This document shows, in pieces, positions 18,401-26,352 of a DNA stretch of 64,000 nt. This DNA comes from Salinibacterium sp. UTAS2018. Lineage in GTDB: Bacteria; Actinomycetota; Actinomycetes; Actinomycetales; Microbacteriaceae. The stretch covers positions 310,001 through 374,000 of the forward strand of contig NZ_CP035375.1 in assembly GCF_004118935.1 (NCBI RefSeq), written 5' to 3'. Numbering within the stretch: position 1 is the first letter of the stretch; every line of letters starts with the position of its first letter. The notes under the pieces are model-generated. The model was not told the origin of the DNA and ran no database searches. It saw nothing but the letters and a program-made list of their open reading frames with translations. The position numbers were made by a program, and so were the translations under genes.

Positions 18401-19136
18401 ACTTCGAGCCGCCCTAGGAATACTGATAAGTACTGCCGATGACTTGGGCGCGGACCACTGGAAACCGTGGCACTCAAGAACGCGGAAGCGCCGATTGCTT
18501 GCCCAACCTCTTCCTTTGCTCTCTAACGGGAGGCTCATGATCGCCCCCCACTACCTCGTCGCTGTTCTTGGGGTATACCGGGGATACCTGGAGCAAGGCC
18601 TACTTCCGTGGTCTCAACCGCAGCCTCCTGCCGGCGTAGAAACGGCATTGGGCAAATTCCGTGACGCGAAAAACAAAGCGTTTGAAGAGGACGTTGCCAA
18701 GGAAATGAAGGACCACGGCTGGACCGTAATCACCAACGTAAAAGAAACTAAACCCGAACGGCTGGGACTCGCATCTCTGCAGACGGAAATCGATGTGGTT
18801 GCCGGCAAGGCAGGTGAATCCACGATATGGCTGTTAGAGGCGAAGGATCCCGCGACGGTGCACGCGACTCCCGAACTGCGGCGGTCGCTAGATACCTTTC
18901 TTCTCGATGCGGCCAAACCTTCATATGAAAGTCAACTTGCGCGAAAGCATGAGGATCTCGCGCCCTACGCCGCCGCTGTCGCCGGCGCATTGAACCTACC
19001 GACCAGATCCCAGGATGATCCTTATGTAGTGCGGACGCGTTTCGTTACTCGCAACCCAGTACCGGCCGCGTTTGTACCAGGTAAATTCCGGTTCTCGGTT
19101 TTAGAAACGCTTGTTGCCGAGATCGCGGACGAGTAG
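15453..19136 (+). CDS. 1227-residue protein of unknown family with C-terminal PD-(D/E)XK-like nuclease signature
   Basis: I do not recognise the first 1050 residues. They look soluble, acidic and mainly alpha-helical, without membrane segments, Walker motifs or zinc ribbons. The C-terminal 170 residues resemble a restriction-endonuclease-like fold. An EEDVAKEMKDHGW helix is followed by TEIDVVAG (E1112, D1114) and then IWLLEAKD (E1129, K1131), the order E/D - (D/E)xK. This suggests DNA cleavage. The ATG has GGAAAGAG upstream. It follows the XRE/ImmA pair by 67 bases and is the last gene before the attachment site, a common position for defence cargo. Codon use is less GC-extreme than flanking genes, with more A/T third positions, consistent with separate acquisition. 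Confidence 0.8.
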   Translation: MSDVGDTSIRTIVSEFERESLWALLYASASAPETRERWYSLAFLINAALREHAPTNGTEATAADLRRLLDAVEDWDPSIRFMEDFTPKDPRDNARIRLGDNTVRIFPGSIERPIADVDRALMLARALDETLASKLGFGISDLTALVLEHVDNEIATLATAWPVATENRTEIVTESEILRAIDAMRAHAGDAPSTAAQASALEWITTSIDQVDFDPHHPQSLFGHAMRVVDADGTTRWMPLSIIPDAFGFAIGELAELVADEDGVAEEFSRTVASEVRQKLWKFGRTIIGAAETVDGPPVVTGGNYVQWIIAPSPQRALLVQIVSSIGTEFGGFGEVDPAALQARSVSVSQDGRVKVPLARDGVSLPPSVEIVPLMIVATAHHVMVPSSPGMMSMTLDDLAWISATADAELDLYNFCRDLSRSDLPRYFGFETINTWEMWRANGKSLFSGGLAPSMMMLDPHAGDAEWDRSVQLSSVEVGLAALQLPGLREMAAAEFEPGSPAHVMSWPRIDGNATEGNVRVSRAGFFERGIPCGWDIYVGSYPVAIPTSSSLWPDGDKGILLHKLAGAIAFGVGQVENEWQLALDGRDIAGYVFITGEADENQCETPFTVVQHRTTAGPVGSIHEYEVIVDFEKILEVGDGHPAVLREHMAALMEQILLMSDVEPAAAQRVRTAWEVAPPTLTFDVASARTKRYGLALPVTKDLAFTATAERLVSERVRAAGVAVGQYRGRELDRDILARATLEILLTRLSEFDRDDITRWGMIQLERVAEHRAQELANISRSARDLDVAWNPVARYAEKIAEFLNLRRGNEILVEQALRATPSGNKPIDRIAWAELLAFADVYLNATTRSENIHHQVNPLAIDISESYVISEVEDLEPSEEQHRVRYDLDATAFNEAVANSRMRSDDLEATAVSQARRDDVDAAMLMGYGATPLDIYTVLFALAQWPLDDEDADAVETTLDEALAHLVDLTLLGKEDGGGARLRAALGILISTADDLGADHWKPWHSRTRKRRLLAQPLPLLSNGRLMIAPHYLVAVLGVYRGYLEQGLLPWSQPQPPAGVETALGKFRDAKNKAFEEDVAKEMKDHGWTVITNVKETKPERLGLASLQTEIDVVAGKAGESTIWLLEAKDPATVHATPELRRSLDTFLLDAAKPSYESQLARKHEDLAPYAAAVAGALNLPTRSQDDPYVVRTRFVTRNPVPAAFVPGKFRFSVLETLVAEIADE

Positions 19137-19310
19137 CGGCGCCACCGAACATGTGCCGTCGTTAGACGAGCTAGCGCAGCCGCCGCGCCCTTGAATCGGG
19201 GGACCAGAAGGGGACCAGAATCATGCAAACCGTGCAAGTCATGACCTGCCGAGCATGATCTGAGCCGCGGAACTACGCGGTTCTTGGCCCGATTCGGGTC
19301 TTTTGGACGC

Positions 19311-19353
19311 CTGGGGGTCAGGGGGTCGCAGGTTCAAATCCTGTCAGCCCGAC
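19311..19353 (+). other. Attachment site: 3-prime fragment of tRNA-Pro(GGG)
   Basis: The 43 bases start at the anticodon loop (CTGGGGG with anticodon GGG) and continue through the variable region, the T-arm (GCAGG TTCAAAT CCTGT) and the 3-prime acceptor strand CAGCCCG plus A. The D-arm and 5-prime acceptor strand are absent upstream: the preceding bases do not pair as a tRNA. This is the footprint of integration into a tRNA gene. CCA is not fully encoded. The neighbouring GGGGACCAGA direct repeats at about 19200-19219 may be integrase arm sites. Confidence 0.8.
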
Positions 19354-19359
19354 AATGTG

Positions 19360-19391
19360 CCCCGGATTTCTCACGAAATCCGGGGCTTTTT
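19360..19391 (+). terminator. Rho-independent terminator after the tRNA fragment
   Basis: CCCCGGATTTC pairs with GAAATCCGGGG around TCAC, followed by CTTTTT. It is the natural terminator of the tRNA-Pro gene and confirms that the sequence right of the fragment is original chromosome. Confidence 0.9.
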
Positions 19392-20214
19392 CTATGGAGC
19401 TTTTGGGTTCAGAACCCCGATCCAACGTTTTCCCAACACTTCGAACTCCGGAGCATCGAAAGCCCATTTAATTAGTGCGATGTGTGGGCTCTGATCTGCG
19501 AGATGTCTTACTCTCTCGGTTCATAAGGAATGCGGTTGTAGTCGTCCGACGAGCGCGGTCTTATCAACGGTTACTTCGATGCACGCGGCCGTGGTGCGGG
19601 GTGGATTTCTAGAACTCGACCTCGTCCATGGAATTGCGGTAGCCATTCGATCAGCGACGCATCGGCGCGTACATCGAGCGGATGCCGGATATGTCCTTTT
19701 TCAATTGCCGAAGGAATGAAGTCGCGGCAGCAACGCCAACGCCTCGGCCACACACGCTGGGTGTGGGTTGGCGCCCTGCCCGCAACGAAAGTGCCGGCGC
19801 AATGGGCGAGCACTCGATCGTTATTCGGTCCCACAGGGCCTATCGCAGCAAGCGTCGCCTTCGAGTCTCTGGTGCGAAGAGCATAGAGACTGACGAACCT
19901 CATACCGCGGTGTCCCTACACTTCGCGAAGCCGACGCACCGTCGTGGCGTTGGATCGAGTTGTACAGCGTCGGCGGTGCTTGAGTCGTGCAGCACGAGCG
20001 CGATCAGCGTCTGGAGGCTGCTACACCGTTTCGCGCCCGCCCGCGGGGAGCCGAGTACCCGCCTTCACCTCGCCGAGAATATGAACAACGCGTTCGATGA
20101 AAGCGTCGGCGATTTTCTCGTCTGTTTTGGTCCATGTGAGCCCGAGCGGTTCGATAGTGGACTCCTTGTAGGTGAGTCCGCGTCGGTCGTACTTCATCCG
20201 AATGATGAGCGCGA
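19392..20214. other. No supported gene; decayed DNA next to the attachment site
   Basis: Open frames on both strands are short, mutually contradictory and without recognisable motifs. A minus-strand stretch around 20020-20200 reads ESTIEPLGLTWTKTDEKIAD in one frame and then breaks down, which looks like part of a lost gene following the transposase remnant. I see no RNA gene. Confidence 0.6.
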
Positions 20215-20529
20215 CTATGGGTGGGTGCGAGCGTCGAGTTCCCTCGCAAAGAAAGACGTCGCCGCCTTCAGAACATCGTTGATCTCCCTAAGCTCCTTGT
20301 TCTCTTTCTTGAGCCGCCGAATCTCCTCTAGCTAGACACTCGTCGGGGCGACCCGGTTCCCGGCATCGGCCTGAGCTTGCATGATCCACTTCCGCAGCGT
20401 CTCGATGCCGACATCGAGCTTCGGCGCAAGATCACGACACGCAGCCGCCATCGACGGGTAATCAGCTAGACGATCGAGGGCCATCCTGACGGCGCGCTCA
20501 CGAACCTCGCTTGGATAAGACTTGGGCAT
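20215..20529 (-). pseudogene. IS3-family transposase OrfA remnant
   Basis: The N-terminal part is a classic IS3-type helix-turn-helix OrfA: MPKSYPSEVRERAVRMALDR, PSMAAACRDLAPKLDVG and ETLRKWIMQAQ. After TSV an in-frame TAG at 20332-20334 interrupts the frame. The downstream codons continue in the same frame with a normal leucine-zipper part (LEEIRRLKKENKELREI) and SFFARELDA before a second stop at 20215. The catalytic OrfB with the DDE motif is missing. So the copy is dead. I could not identify terminal inverted repeats. Confidence 0.85.
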
Positions 20530-20631
20530 AACTGCACCCTTTCGCCAGAAAGAAAGCGGCAAGAAACCCGGGACAGTTCATTTTGCCCACCGCGCTAGGA
20601 GAGGGTCGCGTGGAAGCGTTTTCGTGTATGG

Positions 20632-20930
20632 GTTCACGGCGCCAGCATCTCGCCGACTGACGGGTCGCGTAGGTGGCCAGTCCGGTTTGTCGAGCTGTTC
20701 GGCAATGACTCGCTCCTTCAGGAAGGTGGCGATAGTGCGCAGGTTGTACTGGGTCAAACGGTTCGATGAACACCATCGGGACTGGGGTGTAGTCGACCAT
20801 GACGTTCGTCACCCGGTGATCTTCGGGGTCTTCGGTCTCGAACCCGGTGACCATGCTGAAGATGTTCACGGCGCCTGCGTCTCTCCTGCGGATGGGTTGC
20901 TTAGGTGGCCCGTCCGGTTTCCCGGGCTGC
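20632..20930 (-). repeat. Two imperfect direct repeats, possible gene fragments
   Basis: About 65 bases starting GTTCACGGCGCC at 20632 recur from 20864 with roughly one quarter mismatches, sharing AGGTGGCC and GTCCGGTTT. On the minus strand both read as KPD-PP-RP-RRDAGAVN peptides. The right copy continues into FSMVTGFETEDPEDHRVT, an intact-looking stretch of about 50 residues that then fuses into nonsense. I read this as two related gene starts or fragments. The protein family is unknown to me. Confidence 0.45.
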
Positions 20931-20966
20931 GCGGCAACAGAGGGCGAGATGGGGCACTAGGGGCAT

Positions 20967-21593
20967 CTACCCTGCGAACTCAAAGTCGATGGTGATCTCA
21001 GGATCGACGCTTTTGATGATTCCGGAGTAGAAAACTTGGGCTTGCGCTTTCAGCGCTGCTTCGCTTTGGGTGATGTACTCCTGCTTGTTCTCGTCGCTGA
21101 GAATGTTGTTGATCATGCGATTTTGAGCCGCTGGCGGCGCCAGCCAGCTGAGCACGTTGTTGGTCTCGATGGGGTCCTCGAACACGGGATCGTCGAAGCC
21201 GATGCTAATGAATTCAGGTATAGCCACCCGAAACGACCCTGGCCCGGTTGGTTCGATCTTCACCTGTGACCCATCGATGCCTAGTTTTGCGTCGAACTTG
21301 TACTGGATCAACGTCGTTTTCTCGCTCGCGGGTACGGCGAAGCCGAGAATCTCTCCTTTGCCTTCGTCCCTCGCGATACCCTCGATATGAAGGCTGAGTA
21401 AGGCGACCTCTTGCATGGGTGTGTCGAACTTAATCACCTGCGAATCTCGTTCGTTCGAGCTACTGGTGAACAGCGAACCGAGAGCGAGCGCGTTGAGCCC
21501 ACCAAACGCGAAAGCTGCGCCCATTCCGGCGACCACCAGCACAATGACCAGTAGGAGAGGCCAGAGCAGAACCCTTGCTTTGAGGAAGGTCAT
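20967..21593 (-). CDS. Membrane-anchored DUF4230-like protein
   Basis: This is a 208-residue protein with one N-terminal hydrophobic segment (VLLWPLLLVIVLVVAGMGAA, residues 8-27) and the rest probably outside the membrane. The pattern VALLSLHIEGIA, then a tyrosine/lysine-rich strand (TTLIQYKFDAKLGID), then VAIPEFISIGFDDP resembles DUF4230, whose members share a LPxP-like strand followed by an aspartate. No catalytic role is known for the family. It stands alone, with no operon partner, in a gene-poor zone. The ATG is followed by basic FLKAR, as expected of a membrane anchor. Family assignment is moderate. Confidence 0.7.
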   Translation of the reverse strand: MTFLKARVLLWPLLLVIVLVVAGMGAAFAFGGLNALALGSLFTSSSNERDSQVIKFDTPMQEVALLSLHIEGIARDEGKGEILGFAVPASEKTTLIQYKFDAKLGIDGSQVKIEPTGPGSFRVAIPEFISIGFDDPVFEDPIETNNVLSWLAPPAAQNRMINNILSDENKQEYITQSEAALKAQAQVFYSGIIKSVDPEITIDFEFAG

Positions 21594-22479
21594 GACGATT
21601 CAGTCTCCAGTTTTGTTCGACGTCGAAACGTCCTCGAAATCCCGCGGTATGGAACGGCCGCAACACATCGCAGCACCAAGTTCCCTCGAACCATATACTC
21701 AAGCAGGAACTTGCCGAGTCTGGCGCGCCCTGCCGACATTGCGACGGCCGCGATCCGACGCGCACCGAACCATAGCGAGGGCGATGTCCACCGTGACGCT
21801 CGAACGCTGTCGACGGAATGCGGACATTGTCAGGAGATTCGCTTGCCTTCGCGTTGGTAGTTTTAGAGGCGTAGACGAATGGACGAGCGCCTGCGGCGAC
21901 ACTATCGCCGCTTCGGAGCGCCTCCAGTGTGCCACCCCTCGGGCGCCAAACACCGAGCGTGCCCCCTTCGGCGCCCCGACTCAGCACAGCCCCGCGCCAA
22001 AAGAGGAAAATCCGGAGGGGGGGTGGAGGAAAACGCGTTTCAAGCGTCGCGAACGGACCTGTGATTCAAGGGCTGTGTGAGTTCTTGGAACAGCCGACCA
22101 AAAAATCGCGGAAACTCAAGGGTTTCCGCGATTTTTCGTTAGTGAGATTTGATCCGGCCACCTAAAACCCCTCCTGAAACGCCTTCTGACCGGCGCTTTG
22201 CTCGGTTCGCGAGTGTCGCCTGAGGGGAACAGGGGAACGCTATCGTCATTCTGCTGGCGATCGCCGGTGTTCTTGGACTCGCCGCCGTAGTTCTCGTCCA
22301 CGAGGTTGCCAAGGTCATCGTCATCGGCCTGCGTGCCGCTCGTTCCCCATTAGCCCGCCTCGCACAATTCGGAGCCGAGCGGGCGCGCGCACTACCTTTA
22401 CTGCCCAGGGACGCTAGTTGACCGACTGATGGGCTGTCGGGTGACTTGCTCTCAGTCGGGGCCAGCGGGCGTGTCCGCG
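21594..22479. other. Gene-poor stretch with one terminator
   Basis: I find no supported gene. The plus strand at about 22236-22420 encodes a hydrophobic, membrane-like peptide (ending in LPLLPRDAS) but lacks any usual start after the stop at 22221, so it is probably a gene remnant. The rest consists of high-GC shadow frames. Confidence 0.5.
22101..22136. terminator. Bidirectional terminator hairpin
   Basis: AAAAATCGCGGAAAC and GTTTCCGCGATTTTT form a perfect 15-bp stem with a 6-nt loop. The A and T runs make it usable on either strand. No complete gene is seen just upstream on either side, which again suggests lost genes here. Confidence 0.85.
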
Positions 22480-22875
22480 CTAGGTAATTTCGGCTTCAGG
22501 CGACAAACAGATCGCGTAAGCCTCGATCTCAACCGTACGTGCAGGATGATCGAGAGCGGATACCTCAACGATTGTCGACGCGGGTCTTATCTTCTCAAAT
22601 GCTTCGAGGTGGGCTCGAGCGACAAGAGGTATGTCGGCGATATCCGTGACGTAGGCGACAGTACGCACGACCGCGGCGAGGTTCGCACCAACGTCTTCAA
22701 GCGATTTTTCTATGATGGCTAGGGCATTTTTGGCTTGAGTGTAAGAATCGCAGCCCTCGATGAACGGCGGTTGTGCAGACGTTCCCGACACGTGCACATG
22801 ATCCCCGACTCGGATCGCCCTCGAATAGCCGTAGATGGCCTCGTATGGATCGTCCGAAGCTGCCAAAGTACGCAT
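22480..22875 (-). CDS. RidA/YjgF family protein (reactive enamine/imine deaminase)
   Basis: RidA proteins hydrolyse reactive enamines and imines produced by PLP enzymes. This 131-residue copy shows the family blocks: VHVSGTSAQ, ALAIIEKSLEDVGANLAAVVRTVAYVTDI split around the trimer core, and IRPASTIVEVSAL, whose arginine matches the substrate-binding Arg of RidA. The start at 22875 (MRTLAASDDPY) gives normal length; the open frame extends further upstream only because it runs into a dead SnoaL-like fragment. It may once have been part of an operon with that gene. Confidence 0.88.
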   Translation of the reverse strand: MRTLAASDDPYEAIYGYSRAIRVGDHVHVSGTSAQPPFIEGCDSYTQAKNALAIIEKSLEDVGANLAAVVRTVAYVTDIADIPLVARAHLEAFEKIRPASTIVEVSALDHPARTVEIEAYAICLSPEAEIT

Positions 22876-22959
22876 TAGGCCACGATAGCAGGGTTGTTTG
22901 CGTGCGCTTGGACTAGGAGCCGCTTGGCAGTCGCCGGAGCTCGCAACACCGAAACCTGT

Positions 22960-23165
22960 GTTCACGCGAAGAATGCCACGTCGCGCATTGCGTTCAGCGC
23001 CCTGCTCTGCCCCAGCCGTTGAGCATCGAATCTCCGCTGCATCGTCTGAGAACAACGCCCGCCATGCGTCGAAATCATTCGCGTCAAGCACATCGCGTAC
23101 CGATGAGAAAAGTCTCGACCGGCTAAATCGTCTACACGGTCGGTAATCTCGGTCACGGCGTCACC
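22960..23165 (-). pseudogene. Frameshifted SnoaL-like fragment
   Basis: Reading from about 23165 on the minus strand, one frame gives EITDRVDDLAGRDFSHRYAM. The adjacent frame then continues naturally with LDANDFDAWRALFSDDA, the usual opening of SnoaL/NTF2-like proteins (helix, then D-x-WxxLFxDDA). The two halves are out of frame with each other by a small indel near 23090, and the remainder soon degrades. It is probably the remains of a polyketide-cyclase-like or dehydratase-like gene. Confidence 0.5.
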
Positions 23166-23516
23166 ACCCCGCACGCTTCGCCGCCTAATTATCGGCGCGT
23201 TTAACACGCTTGGCTTCGTTTTCGCACGGTTGCTCCACCGGTTGACCATCCGCCGGCGTTTGAGCAGTTCGCATGACGCACAATAGTTCAAAACGCTACC
23301 TTGTGTACTATCGTGTTTGATCAACAGTCATTTGTTCGTCGTGTGACACAGCGATGGACCAGACTTTTGCAGTGCGGACCCCACCACCGTCAATACAGAA
23401 ATGACAATGATGTTCAGAAACTTTCACGCTGAGTTGGCTCCCGCGTACCGCCCCGCAGCGACTCCTGCGGAGGCTGACGTGAGCTGGTCAGACCCGACTC
23501 TCTCCTGCACAGCGCA

Positions 23517-23873
23517 ATGACAAAGGTAATCCGCACGGCTGACGTCGCAGTAGTCGAGGAGCCAGAGAACGACTTAGTGATGCGAGCCCTCGCCTCTGAA
23601 GCCGACATGAGCGTCACTTGGGTTCAACTCGCCGGGAGTCACCGGCGGCTGAGCACAGCACGCTCGACTCGCGCATATGTTGTCTTGACTGGGGCGGTCG
23701 AGATTCAGCTGGGGGACGACCGGTCACAGAGCGTTGAGGCAGGCAACGTTCTGCTTGTGCCACGCGGGGTGCCGTACGAGCTCTCAGGCTATGGCACCTA
23801 TCTCGTAATTAACGCGCCTGGGTTCGTTTCTGGCGACGATGAGTATTCGGCGGCAGCTGAGACATCCGTTTGA
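23517..23873 (+). CDS. Small cupin-domain protein
   Basis: The 118-residue protein is a single beta-barrel cupin: RAYVVLTGAVEIQLGDD, then VEAGNVLLVPRGVPYELSG. The usual metal-binding histidines of motif 1 are replaced (TRAYVVL), so it may not bind metal in the normal way. Function is unknown. An AGTAAT-like stretch precedes the ATG, and the start at MTKVIRTADVAVV is natural. It is separated from the luciferase-like gene downstream by about 100 bases on the same strand, so the two might be co-expressed. Confidence 0.75.
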   Translation: MTKVIRTADVAVVEEPENDLVMRALASEADMSVTWVQLAGSHRRLSTARSTRAYVVLTGAVEIQLGDDRSQSVEAGNVLLVPRGVPYELSGYGTYLVINAPGFVSGDDEYSAAAETSV

Positions 23874-23975
23874 ACGCTCCCATTGCCTTTGATCGACTGG
23901 CACGCCGAAACCGGGGTGGAAAAATCGAGAAACTTGGCCCGACGTTAAGACTGAATTACGAGAGGAATGGGTGGC

Positions 23976-24968
23976 ATGCGATTCAGCTTGCGCGTCAACA
24001 ATGACTTGGATATCCGGACCCTCGCCTCGGCGGCTGTTGCGGCCGACGATGCCGGCTTCGAGCAGATGTGGGTATCACACGATCTCATGATGCGGTCAGC
24101 ACCAGCGCTTGTCGGAGCGTTGGCGGTCAAAACAGAGCGTATCCACCTCGGTATCGGGATCATGAATCCGTACTCGGTGCATCCTGCTGAGTTAGCAATG
24201 ACTGCAGCCACATTGCAGGAAATTAGCAACGGGCGATTCCTTCTGGGCCTTTCTGCCGGGGCGGGCGAGTTCCTGGCGTGGATCGGAATTGAACATCAAA
24301 GACCGCTTAGCCGAACCAGAGAAGCACTCCGTGCGATTAGGGCTCTCCTTGCGGGGCAACGTCCGAGCGAGATTGATGGCACAGGCGCAGACTGGACTGA
24401 ACACGCGTACCTAAGGATGCCGACACAACAGGTCCCCATATACCTGGGGGCGATGAGCCCGAAAATGCTTGAACTCGCCGGGCGAGAGGCTGATGGTGTG
24501 CTCGCTCTATCGTTCCCACCGGAGCACTTCACGACAGCTCGCAGGCATGTTGAAGACGGAGCGGCATCGATCGATCGATCGATGGATTCGATCGACGTTC
24601 CCGCATGCGTTTGGCTCTCCGTAGACGAGGACAAGGAAAAAGCCGATCGCGCGCTCGCAGTCAAGCTTGCCTACTACGGAGCCGCGTTCTCGCCCTATCT
24701 GTTGGCACGCGCTGGACTTGTACCGGAAGATTTCGCAGAGAGCGACCAAGCCTTGCGTGATGGAGACATCGAGAAAGCCATTTCCGGGATAACGCCGCAG
24801 ATGTTGCGCTTGGGAATTAGCGGCGATCCTGACTCGGTCGTCTCGCGCTGTCAGGAAATCAAAGCCGCCGGAGTCTCACACTTATCGTTCGGCCCACCGC
24901 TCGGTGCTGATCCTGTCAACGCGATTGAGCTTATCGGCAGCGAGATCTTGCCACGACTTCGGGACTAA
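23976..24968 (+). CDS. Luciferase-like (LLM class) flavin/F420-dependent oxidoreductase
   Basis: This is a TIM-barrel oxidoreductase of the bacterial luciferase-like superfamily. It is closest in style to F420-dependent methylene-tetrahydromethanopterin-reductase-like enzymes of actinobacteria. Visible blocks are AADDAGFEQMWVSHD, ERIHLGIGIMNPYSVHPAELA, NGRFLLGLSAG, VPIYLGAMSPKMLELAG and EADGVLALSF. The ATG at 23976 is preferred: GAGAGG lies 9 bases before it but abuts the other ATG at 23967. The length of 330 is normal. Substrate is unknown. No clear operon partner besides the small cupin upstream. Confidence 0.88.
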   Translation: MRFSLRVNNDLDIRTLASAAVAADDAGFEQMWVSHDLMMRSAPALVGALAVKTERIHLGIGIMNPYSVHPAELAMTAATLQEISNGRFLLGLSAGAGEFLAWIGIEHQRPLSRTREALRAIRALLAGQRPSEIDGTGADWTEHAYLRMPTQQVPIYLGAMSPKMLELAGREADGVLALSFPPEHFTTARRHVEDGAASIDRSMDSIDVPACVWLSVDEDKEKADRALAVKLAYYGAAFSPYLLARAGLVPEDFAESDQALRDGDIEKAISGITPQMLRLGISGDPDSVVSRCQEIKAAGVSHLSFGPPLGADPVNAIELIGSEILPRLRD

Positions 24969-25655
24969 CCGAACTGAGCCCACTCGCTCCAACCGATTCA
25001 TGCGGTTCAGTCCATCAAACGAGGATTACACGGAACACGAGACCGAACAGAGGGCGGGAAGCGGTGTCACAGGCAGGCGACATCTCGCCGCACACCACGA
25101 TTTCGTAGCTCTTCAACAGGACTCGATGGCCCCTCAAGCCTGACTTCTGCATGGAGGGCGGCAACGTCTTAACTGGCGGCGCAGGGATTTTCAAGGATCG
25201 GCGTCTCTCTCCGTTTGTCTCGTTTAGGCTCGGTGGCAAGGAATTCTCGCCCATCGGATCGAGGTTTTGGTTATGCCGCAGCCCTCATCGACTGGGAGCA
25301 ACACAATCTGACGCAATGGGCCTCGCATCCACGAAGCTTCGACCTCGTTTCTTCGCATCTCATACACTTGTCTCGGCGGATCAGGTAAAGCCTGTTTCGT
25401 TCGTTAGCCTCCGCCTTCGCGCAAGGCGGCACGCTGCTGATCGTCGGCGACGACGCGGCCGACGTCGGTCGAAAATCTCTACACAAGGGTCATCTCGCCG
25501 AGCTAATGTTCGACTCAGACGATGCGCTCGCCGCGAGCGCCAGCGAGGACTTGGTGGTCGAGTTTGCCAGCTCGCGCGAACACGGCACGCAGCCTGCTGA
25601 GGGAAGCGTGCTCAGGCACGATGTGGTGGTCATGGCCACCCGCACATCCCAGCGA
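24969..25655. other. No supported gene
   Basis: Nearly 700 bases have only short or contradictory open frames. A plus-strand frame across 25430-25680 reads through into the antisense of the following lipoprotein gene and has no motif. I see no tRNA, repeat or strong hairpin. It may be a remnant of lost genes. Confidence 0.5.
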
Positions 25656-26276
25656 TTAGAACGCGTTCTGCAGCTCGCAGACGATGTCCACCTCGATGGG
25701 GGTGCCGTCTTCGAACGTGCCCGCGAAGCGCACTTCGACGAGGTCGCGGCTTCCGTCTGCGGTTCGAGAGCCGAGTTCTGTGAGCGAAGCGATATCGCCT
25801 CGTGCCGGGGTTTCTACGCCTGCTGCTCCGACGAGGTCGTTGAATCGAAACTGAGATTCATTGATCGCGACGAAGTTCATCGCCTCATCTTCGTGGGCCT
25901 TCACGTTGTCGATCCCGACGATTGTGAAGATCCCGGGCATGCTGAGGTCTCCGACATCCTCCTTGCCGCCGAGACGGCTGATCTCGCAGTCGCCGGTGAA
26001 GTCCGGGAACTCGACCCCGTTAACAATCACGGTGGCGTTTCCGACATCGTCGGAGGTGAGCCCACCGGCGGCAGGCTCATCCGGCGCCGCTTCGTCTCCC
26101 GCGGTTTCCTCAGCAGTGCTGGAGTCATCCGTCGTGCCGGTATCGGTCAGATCGTCGTCGGTCGACGTCGAGCAGGCCGCGAGTGTCGCCGTGATGGCAA
26201 GCACCACCGCGGCAACCCGAACCCTTCGCACTGCAGAGAGGGGAGTGAGAGCGAAAGGCGTGCGCGGCATAGTCAT
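25656..26276 (-). CDS. Putative secreted lipoprotein
   Basis: The 206-residue protein has a basic N-terminus and a hydrophobic signal (VAAVVLAITATLAACS) with a lipobox LAAC, giving a lipid-anchored cysteine near residue 35. A low-complexity T/D/E/S/A linker of about 40 residues follows, then a compact domain with strands VNGVEFPDF, FTIVGIDNV and VEVRFAGTFEDG, and two further cysteines (GDCEIS, IVCELQ) that may form a disulfide. The family is not recognised; the pattern is common among actinobacterial substrate-binding or envelope lipoproteins. It is divergent from the LuxR-type regulator with a gap of 76 bases, so the regulator might control it. Confidence 0.8.
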   Translation of the reverse strand: MTMPRTPFALTPLSAVRRVRVAAVVLAITATLAACSTSTDDDLTDTGTTDDSSTAEETAGDEAAPDEPAAGGLTSDDVGNATVIVNGVEFPDFTGDCEISRLGGKEDVGDLSMPGIFTIVGIDNVKAHEDEAMNFVAINESQFRFNDLVGAAGVETPARGDIASLTELGSRTADGSRDLVEVRFAGTFEDGTPIEVDIVCELQNAF

Positions 26277-26352
26277 GGTTTAAGGCTGCCGACCGGCAGC
26301 CAGAATCCGCAATACGTCTTTAGGCGTACGCGCGCGGGTAGGGTGTTGAAGC

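Larger units (their letters stand above)
1..19353. mobile_element. Right part of an integrative (likely conjugative) element in tRNA-Pro(GGG)
   Basis: The segment carries a MobF-type relaxase-helicase, a DprA-like protein, a type III restriction subunit, a GmrSD-like protein, a CBASS operon and an XRE/ImmA module. It ends exactly at a 3-prime fragment of a tRNA-Pro(GGG) gene that has no 5-prime half. Tyrosine integrases commonly recombine in the anticodon loop to T-arm part of tRNA genes and leave such a fragment at the distal end. No integrase is seen at the right end, so the integrase and the intact tRNA are expected left of the window. No type IV secretion genes are visible here, so conjugative rather than only mobilizable status is inference. 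Confidence 0.7.

Noticed and set aside
19280..19353. A complete tRNA gene
   Set aside because: Only the anticodon loop, T-arm and 3-prime acceptor strand fit tRNA-Pro; the 5-prime half does not pair.
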